A DNA stretch of 64,000 bases from Fontibacterium subtropicum (lineage in GTDB: Bacteria > Pseudomonadota > Alphaproteobacteria > Pelagibacterales > Pelagibacteraceae): NCBI GenBank assembly GCA_965235415.1, contig CBDDXD010000001.1, positions 248,001 to 312,000 of the forward strand, written 5' to 3'. Position numbers and translations under genes: made by a program. The notes under the pieces were generated by a model. The model worked only from the letters and a program-made list of their open reading frames with translations, was not told the DNA's origin and made no database searches. How positions within the stretch are numbered: the stretch's first letter is position 1; each line of letters opens with the position of its first letter. This document shows positions 45,309-54,655 of the stretch, one piece after another.

Positions 45309-47069
45309 CTAGACTTTTTTTGATGCTACAATCTGATCTTTTAAGGATAAAAGTTCGTTATACTGAGCCTCGTTCATATTTTTAGATAATGATTCTTCGG
45401 CGTCTTTTAATTTACTCTCAAGTTTCAAATTATTAACTTGTTCAATCAAATCTTCCAAAAAATTATCAAACTTTTCTTCATTCAAATTTTCTGAAATTCC
45501 TTTGATAGATGAAAACTCATTTATATCATTTATAATTTGACTAAAATTATTTTCTTCTAAATGCTTTAATAAATTAAACTCTTTGAAAGTCTCAATTTTT
45601 TCTAAAATATTTAACAAAACTTTTTTTAATTCTTCTAAATTTTTATTATGAAAATTAATTAATGAAAATTTTTTAGATTGATTTTTTAAAATTTGAATAT
45701 TATTTAAAAAAAGATACATCAAGGAAAATTCTTTTAATTCAAAAGATGAATATCTTGTAATTTTTCTTGTAAGCTCCTTGGTCTTATTTAATGGTTTAAG
45801 ATTTTTAATTTTCCTATTTGAAAATTGTTCAAAAATTTTATTTTTAAAAAAACTTACGTAATGTTTTTTTACTGTTGAATCTTGAATTAATAGACACAAG
45901 TCCATTATTTTTTTTTCAAATCCTGCTCTTTCTTCTGGTAGCGCTGATTTCAAATCTTGTAAATTATTTTCAAAAATAAAATTACCAATATCAATTTTTT
46001 GATCTAATAAACTCTCAAAAGCATTTTTTCCATTTTTTCTTACAAAAGAATCTGGATCAAAACCATTTGGTAAAATCAAAAATGATAGTGAGTAATTTGG
46101 CTTCATGTAAGCAATTAATTTTTCAGAAATTTTATGAGCAGCATTTTGTCCGCTTCTGTCGCCGTCAAAACAAACTATGGGGTCATTAAAATAACGCCAA
46201 ATTAAATTTAAATGAGATTCTGTCATTGCTGTGCCAAGAGTTGCAACAACATTTTTAAATCCAGCCTGATAAAGGCTAATCACATCCATGTATCCTTCAA
46301 CAACAAAAACAATTCCGCTTTGTTTATTTTGGTTCTTGGCGTTATTTAAATTATATAAATTAAAACCTTTTTTAAAAAATTCGGTCTCTGGAGAGTTAAT
46401 ATATTTTGCTAAATAATTTTGACTTAATGCTCTTCCACCAAATCCAATAACTTTATTATTGTAATCAAAAATTGGAAAAATTAATCTATTTTTAAATCGG
46501 TCAATAAGTTTATTATTTTTTTCATCGTAAAAAAATATTCCACTTTCAATAAGTTCTTTTTGATTAAAATTACCAAACAATGAAAGATTCAAGCCATATT
46601 CTCCTGAATATCCTATTTTAAAGAAAGACAATATTTCTTGTTTTAAACCTCTGCTAAGGGCATATTTTCTAACACTCTCATTTTCAGAAAAGTTTTTTTG
46701 ATAATTCTGTAAAGCAATTGTTAATATTTCGTCATATTTTTTTCTTTTATTCTCTACCTCAATATTTTCTTTGGTAAATTTAAATGCTGGCATACCAGCT
46801 TTTGCGGCTAATTTTCTAACGGCATCACCAAAATTTAATTTTTCTACTTTAACTAAAAAATCAAAAATATTCCCATGTTCACCTGAGCTAAAACAGTGAT
46901 AAAATCCTTTTTCATCATTAATAGTAAATGAGGGTGTTTTTTCTTTAGAAAACGGAGATAGACCAACATATTCTCTGCCTCTTCTTTTTAATTGAACCGT
47001 AGCACCTACTATATCCGATACTTTTATTCTTTGCTTAATCTCTTCTAAATACTCTTTTGGAAATTTCAT
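45309..47069 (-). CDS. dnaG: DNA primase DnaG with a degenerate zinc finger
   Basis: A 586-residue primase that makes RNA primers at the replication fork. The N-terminal domain keeps the fold signature (FPKEYLEEIKQRIKVSDIVG, EKTPSFTINDEKGFYHCF) but of the usual CPFH...CFGC zinc ligands only C59 remains: S38, S41 and S62 replace two cysteines and the histidine. The catalytic core has LKQEILSFFKIGYSG, IFDYNNKVIGFGGRAL, and TOPRIM motifs FVVEGYMDVISLYQAG and FDGDRSGQNAA. The C-terminal helicase-binding region is divergent. Overlaps yqeY by four bases. Confidence 0.95.
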   Translation of the reverse strand: MKFPKEYLEEIKQRIKVSDIVGATVQLKRRGREYVGLSPFSKEKTPSFTINDEKGFYHCFSSGEHGNIFDFLVKVEKLNFGDAVRKLAAKAGMPAFKFTKENIEVENKRKKYDEILTIALQNYQKNFSENESVRKYALSRGLKQEILSFFKIGYSGEYGLNLSLFGNFNQKELIESGIFFYDEKNNKLIDRFKNRLIFPIFDYNNKVIGFGGRALSQNYLAKYINSPETEFFKKGFNLYNLNNAKNQNKQSGIVFVVEGYMDVISLYQAGFKNVVATLGTAMTESHLNLIWRYFNDPIVCFDGDRSGQNAAHKISEKLIAYMKPNYSLSFLILPNGFDPDSFVRKNGKNAFESLLDQKIDIGNFIFENNLQDLKSALPEERAGFEKKIMDLCLLIQDSTVKKHYVSFFKNKIFEQFSNRKIKNLKPLNKTKELTRKITRYSSFELKEFSLMYLFLNNIQILKNQSKKFSLINFHNKNLEELKKVLLNILEKIETFKEFNLLKHLEENNFSQIINDINEFSSIKGISENLNEEKFDNFLEDLIEQVNNLKLESKLKDAEESLSKNMNEAQYNELLSLKDQIVASKKV

Positions 47070-47530
47070 TTACTTAATAGTTCTTTTAATATCGTTCCTG
47101 CTTTAGAAAAATCTATGCTACCTGAATATTTAGATTTTATAATTGCCATTGCTTTTCCCATGTCCTTGATTGAGGTTGCGGCCGATTCTTTAATTGCACT
47201 CTCACAGACTTTTTTAATTTCGTTATCATCTAGTTGCTTTGGAAGAAATTCTTTAATTATATTTATTTCTTTATCCTCTTTTTCTGCTAAATCATTTCTT
47301 GAGGCTTTTCTATAAATCTCTAACGATTCTCTCCTTTGTTTTAACATTTTATTAAGAACTAAAATAACATCTTCATCTTTAATTAAAGAATCTTTTGCTC
47401 CAGCTCCTCTCTTTTCAATTTCTTTATCTTTTAAAGCTGAAATAATAAGTCTTAAAGTAAGAACCTTATCTTTATCCTGTTTAAGTGCTGATTCTTTTAA
47501 TTGAGCATTTACTTTATCTAATAAATTCAT
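47066..47530 (-). CDS. yqeY: YqeY/GatB-like domain protein
   Basis: A 154-residue YqeY-family protein: LLDKVNAQLKESALKQDKDKVLTLRLIISALKDKEIEKRG at 3-42, VILVLNKMLKQRRESLEIYRKASRNDLAEKEDKEINIIKEFLPKQL, and a C-terminal helical tail GatB-like domain. This domain resembles the tRNA-binding tail of the amidotransferase GatB, but the function of the stand-alone protein is not established. It is regularly found just before dnaG, as here with a four-base overlap. Confidence 0.93.
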   Translation of the reverse strand: MNLLDKVNAQLKESALKQDKDKVLTLRLIISALKDKEIEKRGAGAKDSLIKDEDVILVLNKMLKQRRESLEIYRKASRNDLAEKEDKEINIIKEFLPKQLDDNEIKKVCESAIKESAATSIKDMGKAMAIIKSKYSGSIDFSKAGTILKELLSK

Positions 47531-47583
47531 AAGTTTTAAATTACTCTAAATAATCCAATTGCTCAAAAGAAAATATTACCAAC

Positions 47584-47610
47584 TTGACTGGCGATTAACT
47601 TTTTCATAAT
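47584..47610 (+). promoter_or_regulatory. Candidate carAB promoter with inverted repeat
   Basis: TTGACT (47584-47589) and CATAAT (47605-47610) resemble -35 and -10 boxes, with a shorter than ideal 15-base spacer, about 44 bases before the carA start. TGGCGA (47589-47594) and TCGCCA (47613-47618) form a 6 bp inverted repeat enclosing the -10, which could be an operator or the base of a leader hairpin. Weak evidence, from consensus likeness only. Confidence 0.3.
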
Positions 47611-47653
47611 GTTCGCCAACTTTTAAATAACTTAAAAGCTCTTAACTCATGGG

Positions 47654-48853
47654 TTGTATTTGTCTAAAGAAACTAATTTAGAAACTAAATACAAAATTAA
47701 AAATTCTATTAATCCTAATGCTATTTTAATTCTTGAAGATGGAGAACAATTCCACGGATTTGGAATTGGCACTTACGGAATATCTTCTGGTGAAATATGC
47801 TTTAATACTTCAATCACTGGTTACCAAGAAATACTAACTGACCCTTCTTACTCCGGACAAATTATAAATTTTACATTCCCTCATATTGGTAATGTGGGGG
47901 CAAATAATGAGGATTTAGAAGCTGAGAAAACTTGGGTTAAAGGCGCAATTTTCAGTGCTAAAGTATCACATTCATCAAATTACAGAGCATTAGAAAATTT
48001 AGATCAATGGTTAAAAAAAAACAGCATTACTGCAATTTATGGGATTGATACTAGAAAACTTACTTTAAAAATAAGAAAATTTGGACCTAAAAAAGCGACA
48101 ATTGCTTTTAAAGAAGATGGTAAACATAATATTAAAGAACTTTTAGAAACTACAAAAAATTTACCAAGTTTAGAAAATTCAGATCTCACTAGACAAGTTA
48201 CTTGTAAAAAATCTTATCAATGGATTGGTAATAAATTATGGAACGGAAAAGGATATGAAGTTCAAAAGAATAATAAATATAACATTGTTGCAATTGATTA
48301 CGGTATTAAAACTAATATTTTAAGAAATTTCTCTGAACTTGGATGCAAAGTAACTGTCGTTCCTTCAACAACTATTGCTAAGGATATACTTGATTTAAAA
48401 CCAGATGGTGTTTTTTTATCTAATGGACCTGGAGATCCAGATCTTACAGGAAAATATGCAATTAAAATAATTCAAGAAATAATATCCTCAAATACTCCTG
48501 TATTTGGAATATGTTTAGGTCATCAATTAATAGCTTTAAGTCTAGGTGCAAAAACAAAAAGAATGCATCAAGGACATAGAGGAGCAAACCATCCGGTTAA
48601 AAATTTAACAAATAATAAAGTTGAAATTACAAGTCAAAACCATGGTTTTGAAGTTACAAAAGATAGCCTACCCAAAGATGTTGAGATTACTCATGTATCT
48701 CTTTTTGATACCTCTATTGAAGGCATAAAATCAAAAAACAAACCTGTGTTTTCTGTACAATATCATCCAGAAGCATCTCCGGGTCCACATGATAGCAATT
48801 ATCTTTTTAAAGATTTTATAAGTTTAATTGAGAAAAATAAAAAAAATGCCTAA
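47654..48853 (+). CDS. carA: Carbamoyl-phosphate synthase, small (glutaminase) subunit
   Basis: A 399-residue CarA, which releases ammonia from glutamine for carbamoyl phosphate (arginine and pyrimidine synthesis). N-terminal domain: ILILEDGEQFHGFGIG, GEICFNTSITGYQEILTDPSYSGQI near 54-78, YGIDTRKLT. Glutaminase domain: GVFLSNGPGDP, catalytic cysteine in PVFGICLGHQLIALSLGAKT and the His-Glu pair in VQYHPEASPGP. The start is uncertain: the frame opens with TTG at 47654; no in-frame ATG precedes the conserved domain. Followed by carB with overlapping stop and start. Confidence 0.95.
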   Translation: MYLSKETNLETKYKIKNSINPNAILILEDGEQFHGFGIGTYGISSGEICFNTSITGYQEILTDPSYSGQIINFTFPHIGNVGANNEDLEAEKTWVKGAIFSAKVSHSSNYRALENLDQWLKKNSITAIYGIDTRKLTLKIRKFGPKKATIAFKEDGKHNIKELLETTKNLPSLENSDLTRQVTCKKSYQWIGNKLWNGKGYEVQKNNKYNIVAIDYGIKTNILRNFSELGCKVTVVPSTTIAKDILDLKPDGVFLSNGPGDPDLTGKYAIKIIQEIISSNTPVFGICLGHQLIALSLGAKTKRMHQGHRGANHPVKNLTNNKVEITSQNHGFEVTKDSLPKDVEITHVSLFDTSIEGIKSKNKPVFSVQYHPEASPGPHDSNYLFKDFISLIEKNKKNA

Positions 48854-51800
48854 AAGAAAAGATATAAAATCAATTTTAGTTATTGGAGCTGGACCTATTA
48901 TTATTGGACAGGCATGTGAATTTGATTACTCTGGTACGCAAGCTTGTAAAGCATTAAGATCTGACGGTTATAGAATTATTCTAATCAATTCAAATCCAGC
49001 AACTATTATGACTGATCCAGATGTTGCTGATAAAACTTATATTGAGCCTATCACCACAGAAATTATAGAAGAGATTATCAAAAAAGAAAAACCGGATGCA
49101 ATATTACCAACCATGGGAGGTCAAACTGCACTTAATGCTGCAATGGCACTAAAGAATGAAGGAATTTTAAAAAAATACAACATTGAATTAATAGGAGCTA
49201 ATTCTGAAGCCATAGAGAATGCAGAAGATAGAGAAAAATTTAAAAAAAATATGACCGATATTGGTCTCGATTGTGCAAAGTCTATAATTTGTAGATCGAT
49301 TGAAGATGCAAAGAAAAGTTTAAAATCAATTGGTCTACCAGCAATTATCAGACCTTCTTTTACTCTTGGGGGGTCAGGCGGTGGAATTGCTTATACTGAG
49401 GAAGAGTATTTAAAAATTATAGCCAATGGTCTTGATCTTTCTCCAACAAAAGAAGTTTTAATAGAAGAGTCTTTATTGGGATGGAAAGAATTTGAAATGG
49501 AAGTGGTTAGAGACAAAAACGATAACTGTATAATTATTTGCTCTATTGAAAATGTTGATCCGATGGGAATTCACACTGGCGACTCTATTACGGTAGCTCC
49601 TGCATTAACTTTGACTGACAAAGAATATCAGATCATGAGAGATGCCTCTTTTAAATGTATTAGAAAAATCGGAGTTGAAACGGGAGGTTCTAACGTTCAA
49701 TTCGCAATCAATCCAAAAAATGGCAGAATGATTATTATTGAAATGAATCCAAGAGTTTCTAGATCCTCTGCATTGGCATCAAAAGCAACTGGGTTCCCAA
49801 TAGCGAAAGTAGCTGCAAAACTTGCTGTAGGTTACACTTTAGATGAATTAAAAAATGAAATCACAGGAACAACGCCTGCTTCATTTGAGCCAACTATAGA
49901 TTATGTAGTGACTAAAATTCCAAGATTTGCATTTGAAAAATTTAAGAATACTGAAGCAATACTGGGAACAGCCATGAAGTCTGTTGGCGAAGTAATGTCT
50001 ATTGGAGGAAACTTTAAAGAGTCAGTTCAAAAAGCATTGTGTTCATTAGAAATTGGATTTGATGGTTTTGATCAGAACGAAGAAATAAACATACAAGATT
50101 TAAAGAAGAAACTCATAGAAAGAACTCCTCAAAAAATACTTTATGTAGCCGAGGCTTTTAGACGAGATTTAAAACTAGATGAAATCTATGAAATGACAAA
50201 AATAGATAAGTGGTTTTTAGAACAAATACACGAACTAATTATTGTAGAAAATCAAATTAAAAATGAAGACGTTTTAAATAATAAAGAAAAACTCCAATAT
50301 ATTAAATCAATAGGTTTTTCAGATAAAAAAATTGCAAAGATTTTAAAAATAAAAAGTGACGATGTAAGAGCTGCTAGAAATAAATTTAAAATTCATCCGA
50401 TATATAAAAAAATTGATACCTGCGCTGGAGAGTTTGAATCTAAAACTCCTTATATGTATTCTACTTATGGAAGCAGCGATCTAAGTGCTTGCGAGTCTGA
50501 ACCAACAAATAAAAAAAAGGTTATTATTCTAGGAAGTGGACCAAATAGAATAGGACAAGGAGTAGAATTTGATTACTGCTGTTGTCAGGCAAGTTACGCA
50601 TTAAAAGAAGTTAATTTTGAAACCATCATGATTAACTGCAATCCGGAAACTGTTTCCACTGATTATGATACAAGTGATAGATTGTATTTTGAACCTTTGA
50701 CTGAAGAGCACGTAATTGAAATTATTAATAAAGAAAGAAGTAATGGTTCTCTTTTTGGGGTTATAGTTCAATTCGGAGGTCAAACCCCATTAAAACTTGC
50801 AAAATTTATTCATGAAAATAATATTCCAATTTTAGGTACTCAACTTGAATCCATTGATCTTGCTGAAGATAGAGAAAAATTTAAAAATTTTGTAATCAAA
50901 GAAAAATTACTTCAGGCAGAAAGTGGACTTGCAAGATCTGAAAGTGAAGCAATTGAAATTGCAAAAAAAATAAATTTCCCAATAGTAATTAGACCCTCTT
51001 ATGTTTTAGGCGGTAGAGCAATGGAAATTGTATACGATGAGGACCATCTTAAAAAATATATAAAAGAGGCTGTTAAAGTTTCAGGAAAAGAACCTGTTCT
51101 AATAGATAAATTTATTAACGATGCAATTGAAGTTGATGTTGATGCTATTTGCGATGGCAAAGATGTTTTTATTGCTGGAATAATGGAACATATAGAAGAG
51201 GCAGGCATTCATTCTGGAGATTCTGCATGTTGCATTCCTCCTTATTCATTAAAGCAAAATATTATTGATGAAATATCAAAACAAACAATGAAAATTGCTT
51301 TTGGTTTAAAAGTTTTAGGACTTTTAAATATTCAATTTGCTGTAAAAAATGATCAAGTTTTTGTCCTAGAAGTAAATCCAAGAGCAAGTAGAACTGTCCC
51401 TTTCGTTGCAAAATCTATTGGTATTCCTGTTGCAAAGATTGCAACAAAAATAATGACCGGCTTAAAATTGAAAGAACTAAATTTAAATAAAAAAAACCAT
51501 AAACTATATTCTGTTAAAGAAGCTGTGTTTCCTTTTAACAAATTTCCAAATGTGGATACTTTGTTGGGACCTGAAATGAAATCAACAGGAGAAGTTATGG
51601 GAATTGACAAAACATTTGGTCTTGCTTTTGCAAAAAGTCAATTTGCAACAGGAAATAAAATTCCAAAATCTGGAGTTGCTTTTTTGTCGGTAAAAAAAGA
51701 TGATAGAAAACATATTTTAAAAATTGCACAAGAACTACAAAAATCAGGATTTGATATCCTTGGAACTTCTGGAACTTGTGATTTTTTAAATTTATCAGGA

Positions 51801-52061
51801 GTTGAATGTAAAAAAATTAATAAAGTTATGGAAGGAAAACCCCATATTGAAGATTCTCTTAACGAAAAGAAAATTTCTTTAGTTATTAATACGTCTCAAG
51901 GAAAGCAATCTATAAAGGACTCTTTTTCTCTTAGAAGGGCAGCCCTTACAAGCGGCACTCCTTACTACACAACTATTGCTGGAGCCAATGCAATTACTGA
52001 AGCTATTAAATCTTTAAAAAATTCTAAATTTGAAGTTCTTGCTTTGCAAGATACAAACTAG
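48846..52061 (+). CDS. carB: Carbamoyl-phosphate synthase, large subunit
   Basis: About 1071 residues from the ATG at 48846, chosen because MPKRKDIKSILVIGAGPIIIGQACEFDYSGTQA is the family start and the ATG overlaps the carA stop. Two homologous ATP-grasp halves are visible: first with PTMGGQTALNAAMAL, SFTLGGSGGGIAYT and EMNPRVSRSSALASKATGFP; second with GSGPNRIGQGVEFDYCC, VQFGGQTPLKLA, SYVLGGRAMEIVYD and EVNPRASRTVPFVAKSIGIP. The C-terminal MGS-like regulatory domain (from about 935) has DILGTSGTCDFL and INTSQGKQSIKDSFSLRRAAL. Complete. Confidence 0.97.
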   Translation: MPKRKDIKSILVIGAGPIIIGQACEFDYSGTQACKALRSDGYRIILINSNPATIMTDPDVADKTYIEPITTEIIEEIIKKEKPDAILPTMGGQTALNAAMALKNEGILKKYNIELIGANSEAIENAEDREKFKKNMTDIGLDCAKSIICRSIEDAKKSLKSIGLPAIIRPSFTLGGSGGGIAYTEEEYLKIIANGLDLSPTKEVLIEESLLGWKEFEMEVVRDKNDNCIIICSIENVDPMGIHTGDSITVAPALTLTDKEYQIMRDASFKCIRKIGVETGGSNVQFAINPKNGRMIIIEMNPRVSRSSALASKATGFPIAKVAAKLAVGYTLDELKNEITGTTPASFEPTIDYVVTKIPRFAFEKFKNTEAILGTAMKSVGEVMSIGGNFKESVQKALCSLEIGFDGFDQNEEINIQDLKKKLIERTPQKILYVAEAFRRDLKLDEIYEMTKIDKWFLEQIHELIIVENQIKNEDVLNNKEKLQYIKSIGFSDKKIAKILKIKSDDVRAARNKFKIHPIYKKIDTCAGEFESKTPYMYSTYGSSDLSACESEPTNKKKVIILGSGPNRIGQGVEFDYCCCQASYALKEVNFETIMINCNPETVSTDYDTSDRLYFEPLTEEHVIEIINKERSNGSLFGVIVQFGGQTPLKLAKFIHENNIPILGTQLESIDLAEDREKFKNFVIKEKLLQAESGLARSESEAIEIAKKINFPIVIRPSYVLGGRAMEIVYDEDHLKKYIKEAVKVSGKEPVLIDKFINDAIEVDVDAICDGKDVFIAGIMEHIEEAGIHSGDSACCIPPYSLKQNIIDEISKQTMKIAFGLKVLGLLNIQFAVKNDQVFVLEVNPRASRTVPFVAKSIGIPVAKIATKIMTGLKLKELNLNKKNHKLYSVKEAVFPFNKFPNVDTLLGPEMKSTGEVMGIDKTFGLAFAKSQFATGNKIPKSGVAFLSVKKDDRKHILKIAQELQKSGFDILGTSGTCDFLNLSGVECKKINKVMEGKPHIEDSLNEKKISLVINTSQGKQSIKDSFSLRRAALTSGTPYYTTIAGANAITEAIKSLKNSKFEVLALQDTN

Positions 52062-52714
52062 TTGACTTTCCAATCAGTTTCGAAAGTTACATAATTAACT
52101 TGAAGACATCTTCTGTCTCTTTTAATCTTTTTTTTCTCTAATCCATGCCAAGTATCAGGACCGCTTGTAAAAACATATCCATAATTATTTTTATAAGGAA
52201 CAGTTTTTACCAGCTTTAAATTCTTATCATAAAAATCTGTACCAAGTTCTTCAGACTCATAATTATCCGGATTTGCAAATAACAGGCAGGACATTAATTT
52301 TTCTTTAATATCACAATGGGGTTTGAGCCAAAAACCAACTCTGTCAGCAATAATCTCAACCCGTACATAAGCCTTGGTTAAATCTTTTTTAATTTTTGAG
52401 CCAACATATTTTGCAGTTTCCATTTTGCATAATTCATCAATGAATTTTTTTAAATGCGGATAGTGTTTATAATTATCTTTTGTAACGAATTCTCTTATCT
52501 TACCTGCTTTACCACCGGTAGGATCTCCAGATCTATATGTCCCAGCACCACCATCCACTGCTCTAGTGCCATCAAAATCAATTTTAACCTCTGGAACTTT
52601 TGCTTCGCAAATTTCTTTTATTTGCTGATCTGTTAAAGGCTCTGTTAATTCCCAGTGATCAAATGGATAGCTTGAATGAACTGAATTAGTCTGAAATGAT
52701 TTTAAAAAACTCAT
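52058..52714 (-). CDS. 2OG-Fe(II) oxygenase-like protein
   Basis: A 218-residue protein with the iron triad of the prolyl-4-hydroxylase-like 2OG oxygenases: H133-x-D135 in WLKPHCDIKEKLMSCLLF and H190 in GPDTWHGLEKKKIKRDRRCLQVNYV, with an arginine pair at 201-202 to bind 2-oxoglutarate. The conserved order (HxD on a strand, distal H, Arg about ten residues later) makes the fold assignment solid. The substrate is unknown; a protein residue or a sugar or envelope group is possible. It abuts the ELM1-family gene on the same strand with a one-base overlap. Confidence 0.85.
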   Translation of the reverse strand: MSFLKSFQTNSVHSSYPFDHWELTEPLTDQQIKEICEAKVPEVKIDFDGTRAVDGGAGTYRSGDPTGGKAGKIREFVTKDNYKHYPHLKKFIDELCKMETAKYVGSKIKKDLTKAYVRVEIIADRVGFWLKPHCDIKEKLMSCLLFANPDNYESEELGTDFYDKNLKLVKTVPYKNNYGYVFTSGPDTWHGLEKKKIKRDRRCLQVNYVTFETDWKVN

Positions 52715-53664
52715 TAAATATAATTAAACCTTTCTTTTATTATTGTTGCAATGCGATTTGTCTCATCTAGCAATGGGTATTCCCAATAATCTATTTTTTC
52801 TCCCAAAAATCTAATAATCCCCTTTTCTCTAAAACTATTAAGAAAATATTCAAATCTGGTATTTCTTCTATTAGCCTTCATTTTAGCGACAAATATTGGC
52901 TTTTGTGTGATCGCACACTCAGAAATCATTGAAGTAGAGTCGCAAGTTACAATAATTATTTTAGATAATTTAAGGGCTGATAAATAAAATTCTTTACTAA
53001 CAAAATCAATAATAACTGCAGAATTTATAAAAAATTTTTTAGCAAAATCAATAATATTGTCTGGTGTTCTTCTTGATCTAACAAGTATTAATTTAAAACC
53101 TTTGTCTAAAAAATTTTCTTTAATTGATAAAAAAATATTTCCAAGGTCAATCTCATTAAAATGATAATATCTATTAGGACCTCCCAAGATTAAAGAAACA
53201 ATTTTGTCTTTTTCAGATAAATTATATTTTGAAAAAAAGTTACTACAATTATTTATCTCTTGTTTAGTAATATAATGAAGTGCTCCAAACGTACTTAATA
53301 CATTGCTTCCTTTTATTTGGTCATGCTCTGGAGCAACAATTAAATCAAAATTTGAAAAATTAACTTTAGGGTTCTGGATATGAATATTGAATAAATTTTT
53401 ATTATTTCTTTTTAAAAACAAAGAGGAAATAATACTATTTTTTCCGCACGAAATCAGAACCTGATCCTCTATTTGCTCTGGAATTTTTCCATCAATAACA
53501 GATTTGCTAACGGGAACTAAGTTTATAGGAAAGTATCTCCAGGGTTTTTTTAGATTTACAAAACAATGATTAAAATCCAGTTTTAAAGCTTTTGCTAAAC
53601 CTTCTACTTGGCTCACCATGCCATGAGCTCCCTCGGTTAATAGTAATGCTTTAAAATATCTCAT
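52714..53664 (-). CDS. ELM1-family protein, putative GT-B-like glycosyltransferase
   Basis: A 316-residue protein of the ELM1 (mitochondrial fission ELM1 / GtrOC1-like) family, common in alphaproteobacteria. Recognisable are the start LTEGAHGMVSQVEGLAKALKLDF, KPWRYFPINLVP, DLVIAPEHD-like DLIVAPEHDQIKGSNVLSTFGALH, LILGGPNRYYHF near 160-172, and IIVTCDSTSMISECAITQKPIFVAKM, which resembles a nucleotide-sugar site. The bacterial function is not established; an envelope glycosylation role is an inference. It heads a two-gene unit with the 2OG oxygenase and is divergent from trxB. Confidence 0.8.
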   Translation of the reverse strand: MRYFKALLLTEGAHGMVSQVEGLAKALKLDFNHCFVNLKKPWRYFPINLVPVSKSVIDGKIPEQIEDQVLISCGKNSIISSLFLKRNNKNLFNIHIQNPKVNFSNFDLIVAPEHDQIKGSNVLSTFGALHYITKQEINNCSNFFSKYNLSEKDKIVSLILGGPNRYYHFNEIDLGNIFLSIKENFLDKGFKLILVRSRRTPDNIIDFAKKFFINSAVIIDFVSKEFYLSALKLSKIIIVTCDSTSMISECAITQKPIFVAKMKANRRNTRFEYFLNSFREKGIIRFLGEKIDYWEYPLLDETNRIATIIKERFNYI

Positions 53665-53711
53665 TGTTTAAAATGATAATTAATTATAAGTATTATAAAT
53701 TAAAATCTACA

Positions 53712-54653
53712 ATGAATGTCGATAAAATAAATAAAGTAATTATTATTGGATCTGGTCCTGCGGGATATACAGCTGCAATTTATGCCGCAAGAGCAATGCT
53801 TGAACCGGTTTTGATTGCCGGTTCCCAGCCAGGCGGTCAATTAACGATCACTACTGATGTTGAAAATTTTCCAGGTTTTGCAGATGTAATTCAGGGTCCT
53901 TGGTTAATGGAACAAATGAAAGAGCAAGCGCTAAAAGTTGGAACAAAATTCATTGAAGATCACATCTCTGCAGTTAATTTTAATAAAAAACCTTTTGAAA
54001 TAATTGGAGACTCTGGAACTCATTATTTTGCTGAAAGCGTTATTATTTCAACTGGCGCACAGGCAAGATGGTTGAATTTAGATTCAGAAGAAAAATATAA
54101 AGGATTTGGTGTTTCTGCTTGCGCAACTTGTGATGGCTTCTTTTATAAAAATAAAGATGTCGTTGTTGTGGGGGGTGGTAATTCTGCAGTTGAGGAATCT
54201 TTATTTCTTACAAATTTTGCAAAAAAAATAACACTTGTTCATAGAAAAAATGAGCTAAAGGCAGAAAAGTTATTACAAAAGAAATTATTTTCTAATCCTA
54301 AGATTAATGTGATTTGGGATAGCGTTGTTTCTGAAATTATTGGAACAGAAAACCCCAAAGGTGTAACTGGTGTTAAATTAAAAAATATCAAAACAAATAC
54401 CATCACTGAAATTCAAACTCATGGACTTTTTGTTGCAATCGGACATGACCCGGCAACAGCATTGTTTAAAGGACAAATTAATATGGATAGTAACGGCTAT
54501 ATAATAACTCAACCTGACTCTACAAAGACTAATGTTCCAGGAGTATTTGCTGCAGGAGATGTAAAAGATAAACTATATAGACAGGCTGTTACAGCTGCTG
54601 GGATGGGATGTATGGCTGCTCTTGAGGCTGAAAGACATTTATCTAACCACTAA
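53712..54653 (+). CDS. trxB: Thioredoxin reductase
   Basis: An NADPH-dependent flavoprotein of about 313 residues that reduces thioredoxin. FAD motif KVIIIGSGPAGYTAAIYAARA, redox pair C137/C140 in SACATCDGFFY, NADPH motif VVVVGGGNSAVEESLFL, and the C-terminal FAD motif GVFAAGDVKDKLYRQAVTAAGMGCMAALEAE. The frame is open from 53664, but the ATG at 53712 is preferred because the extra N-terminal 16 residues (FKMIINYKYYKLKST) are not family-like. Divergent from the ELM1 gene. Confidence 0.97.
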   Translation: MNVDKINKVIIIGSGPAGYTAAIYAARAMLEPVLIAGSQPGGQLTITTDVENFPGFADVIQGPWLMEQMKEQALKVGTKFIEDHISAVNFNKKPFEIIGDSGTHYFAESVIISTGAQARWLNLDSEEKYKGFGVSACATCDGFFYKNKDVVVVGGGNSAVEESLFLTNFAKKITLVHRKNELKAEKLLQKKLFSNPKINVIWDSVVSEIIGTENPKGVTGVKLKNIKTNTITEIQTHGLFVAIGHDPATALFKGQINMDSNGYIITQPDSTKTNVPGVFAAGDVKDKLYRQAVTAAGMGCMAALEAERHLSNH

Positions 54654-54655
54654 GA

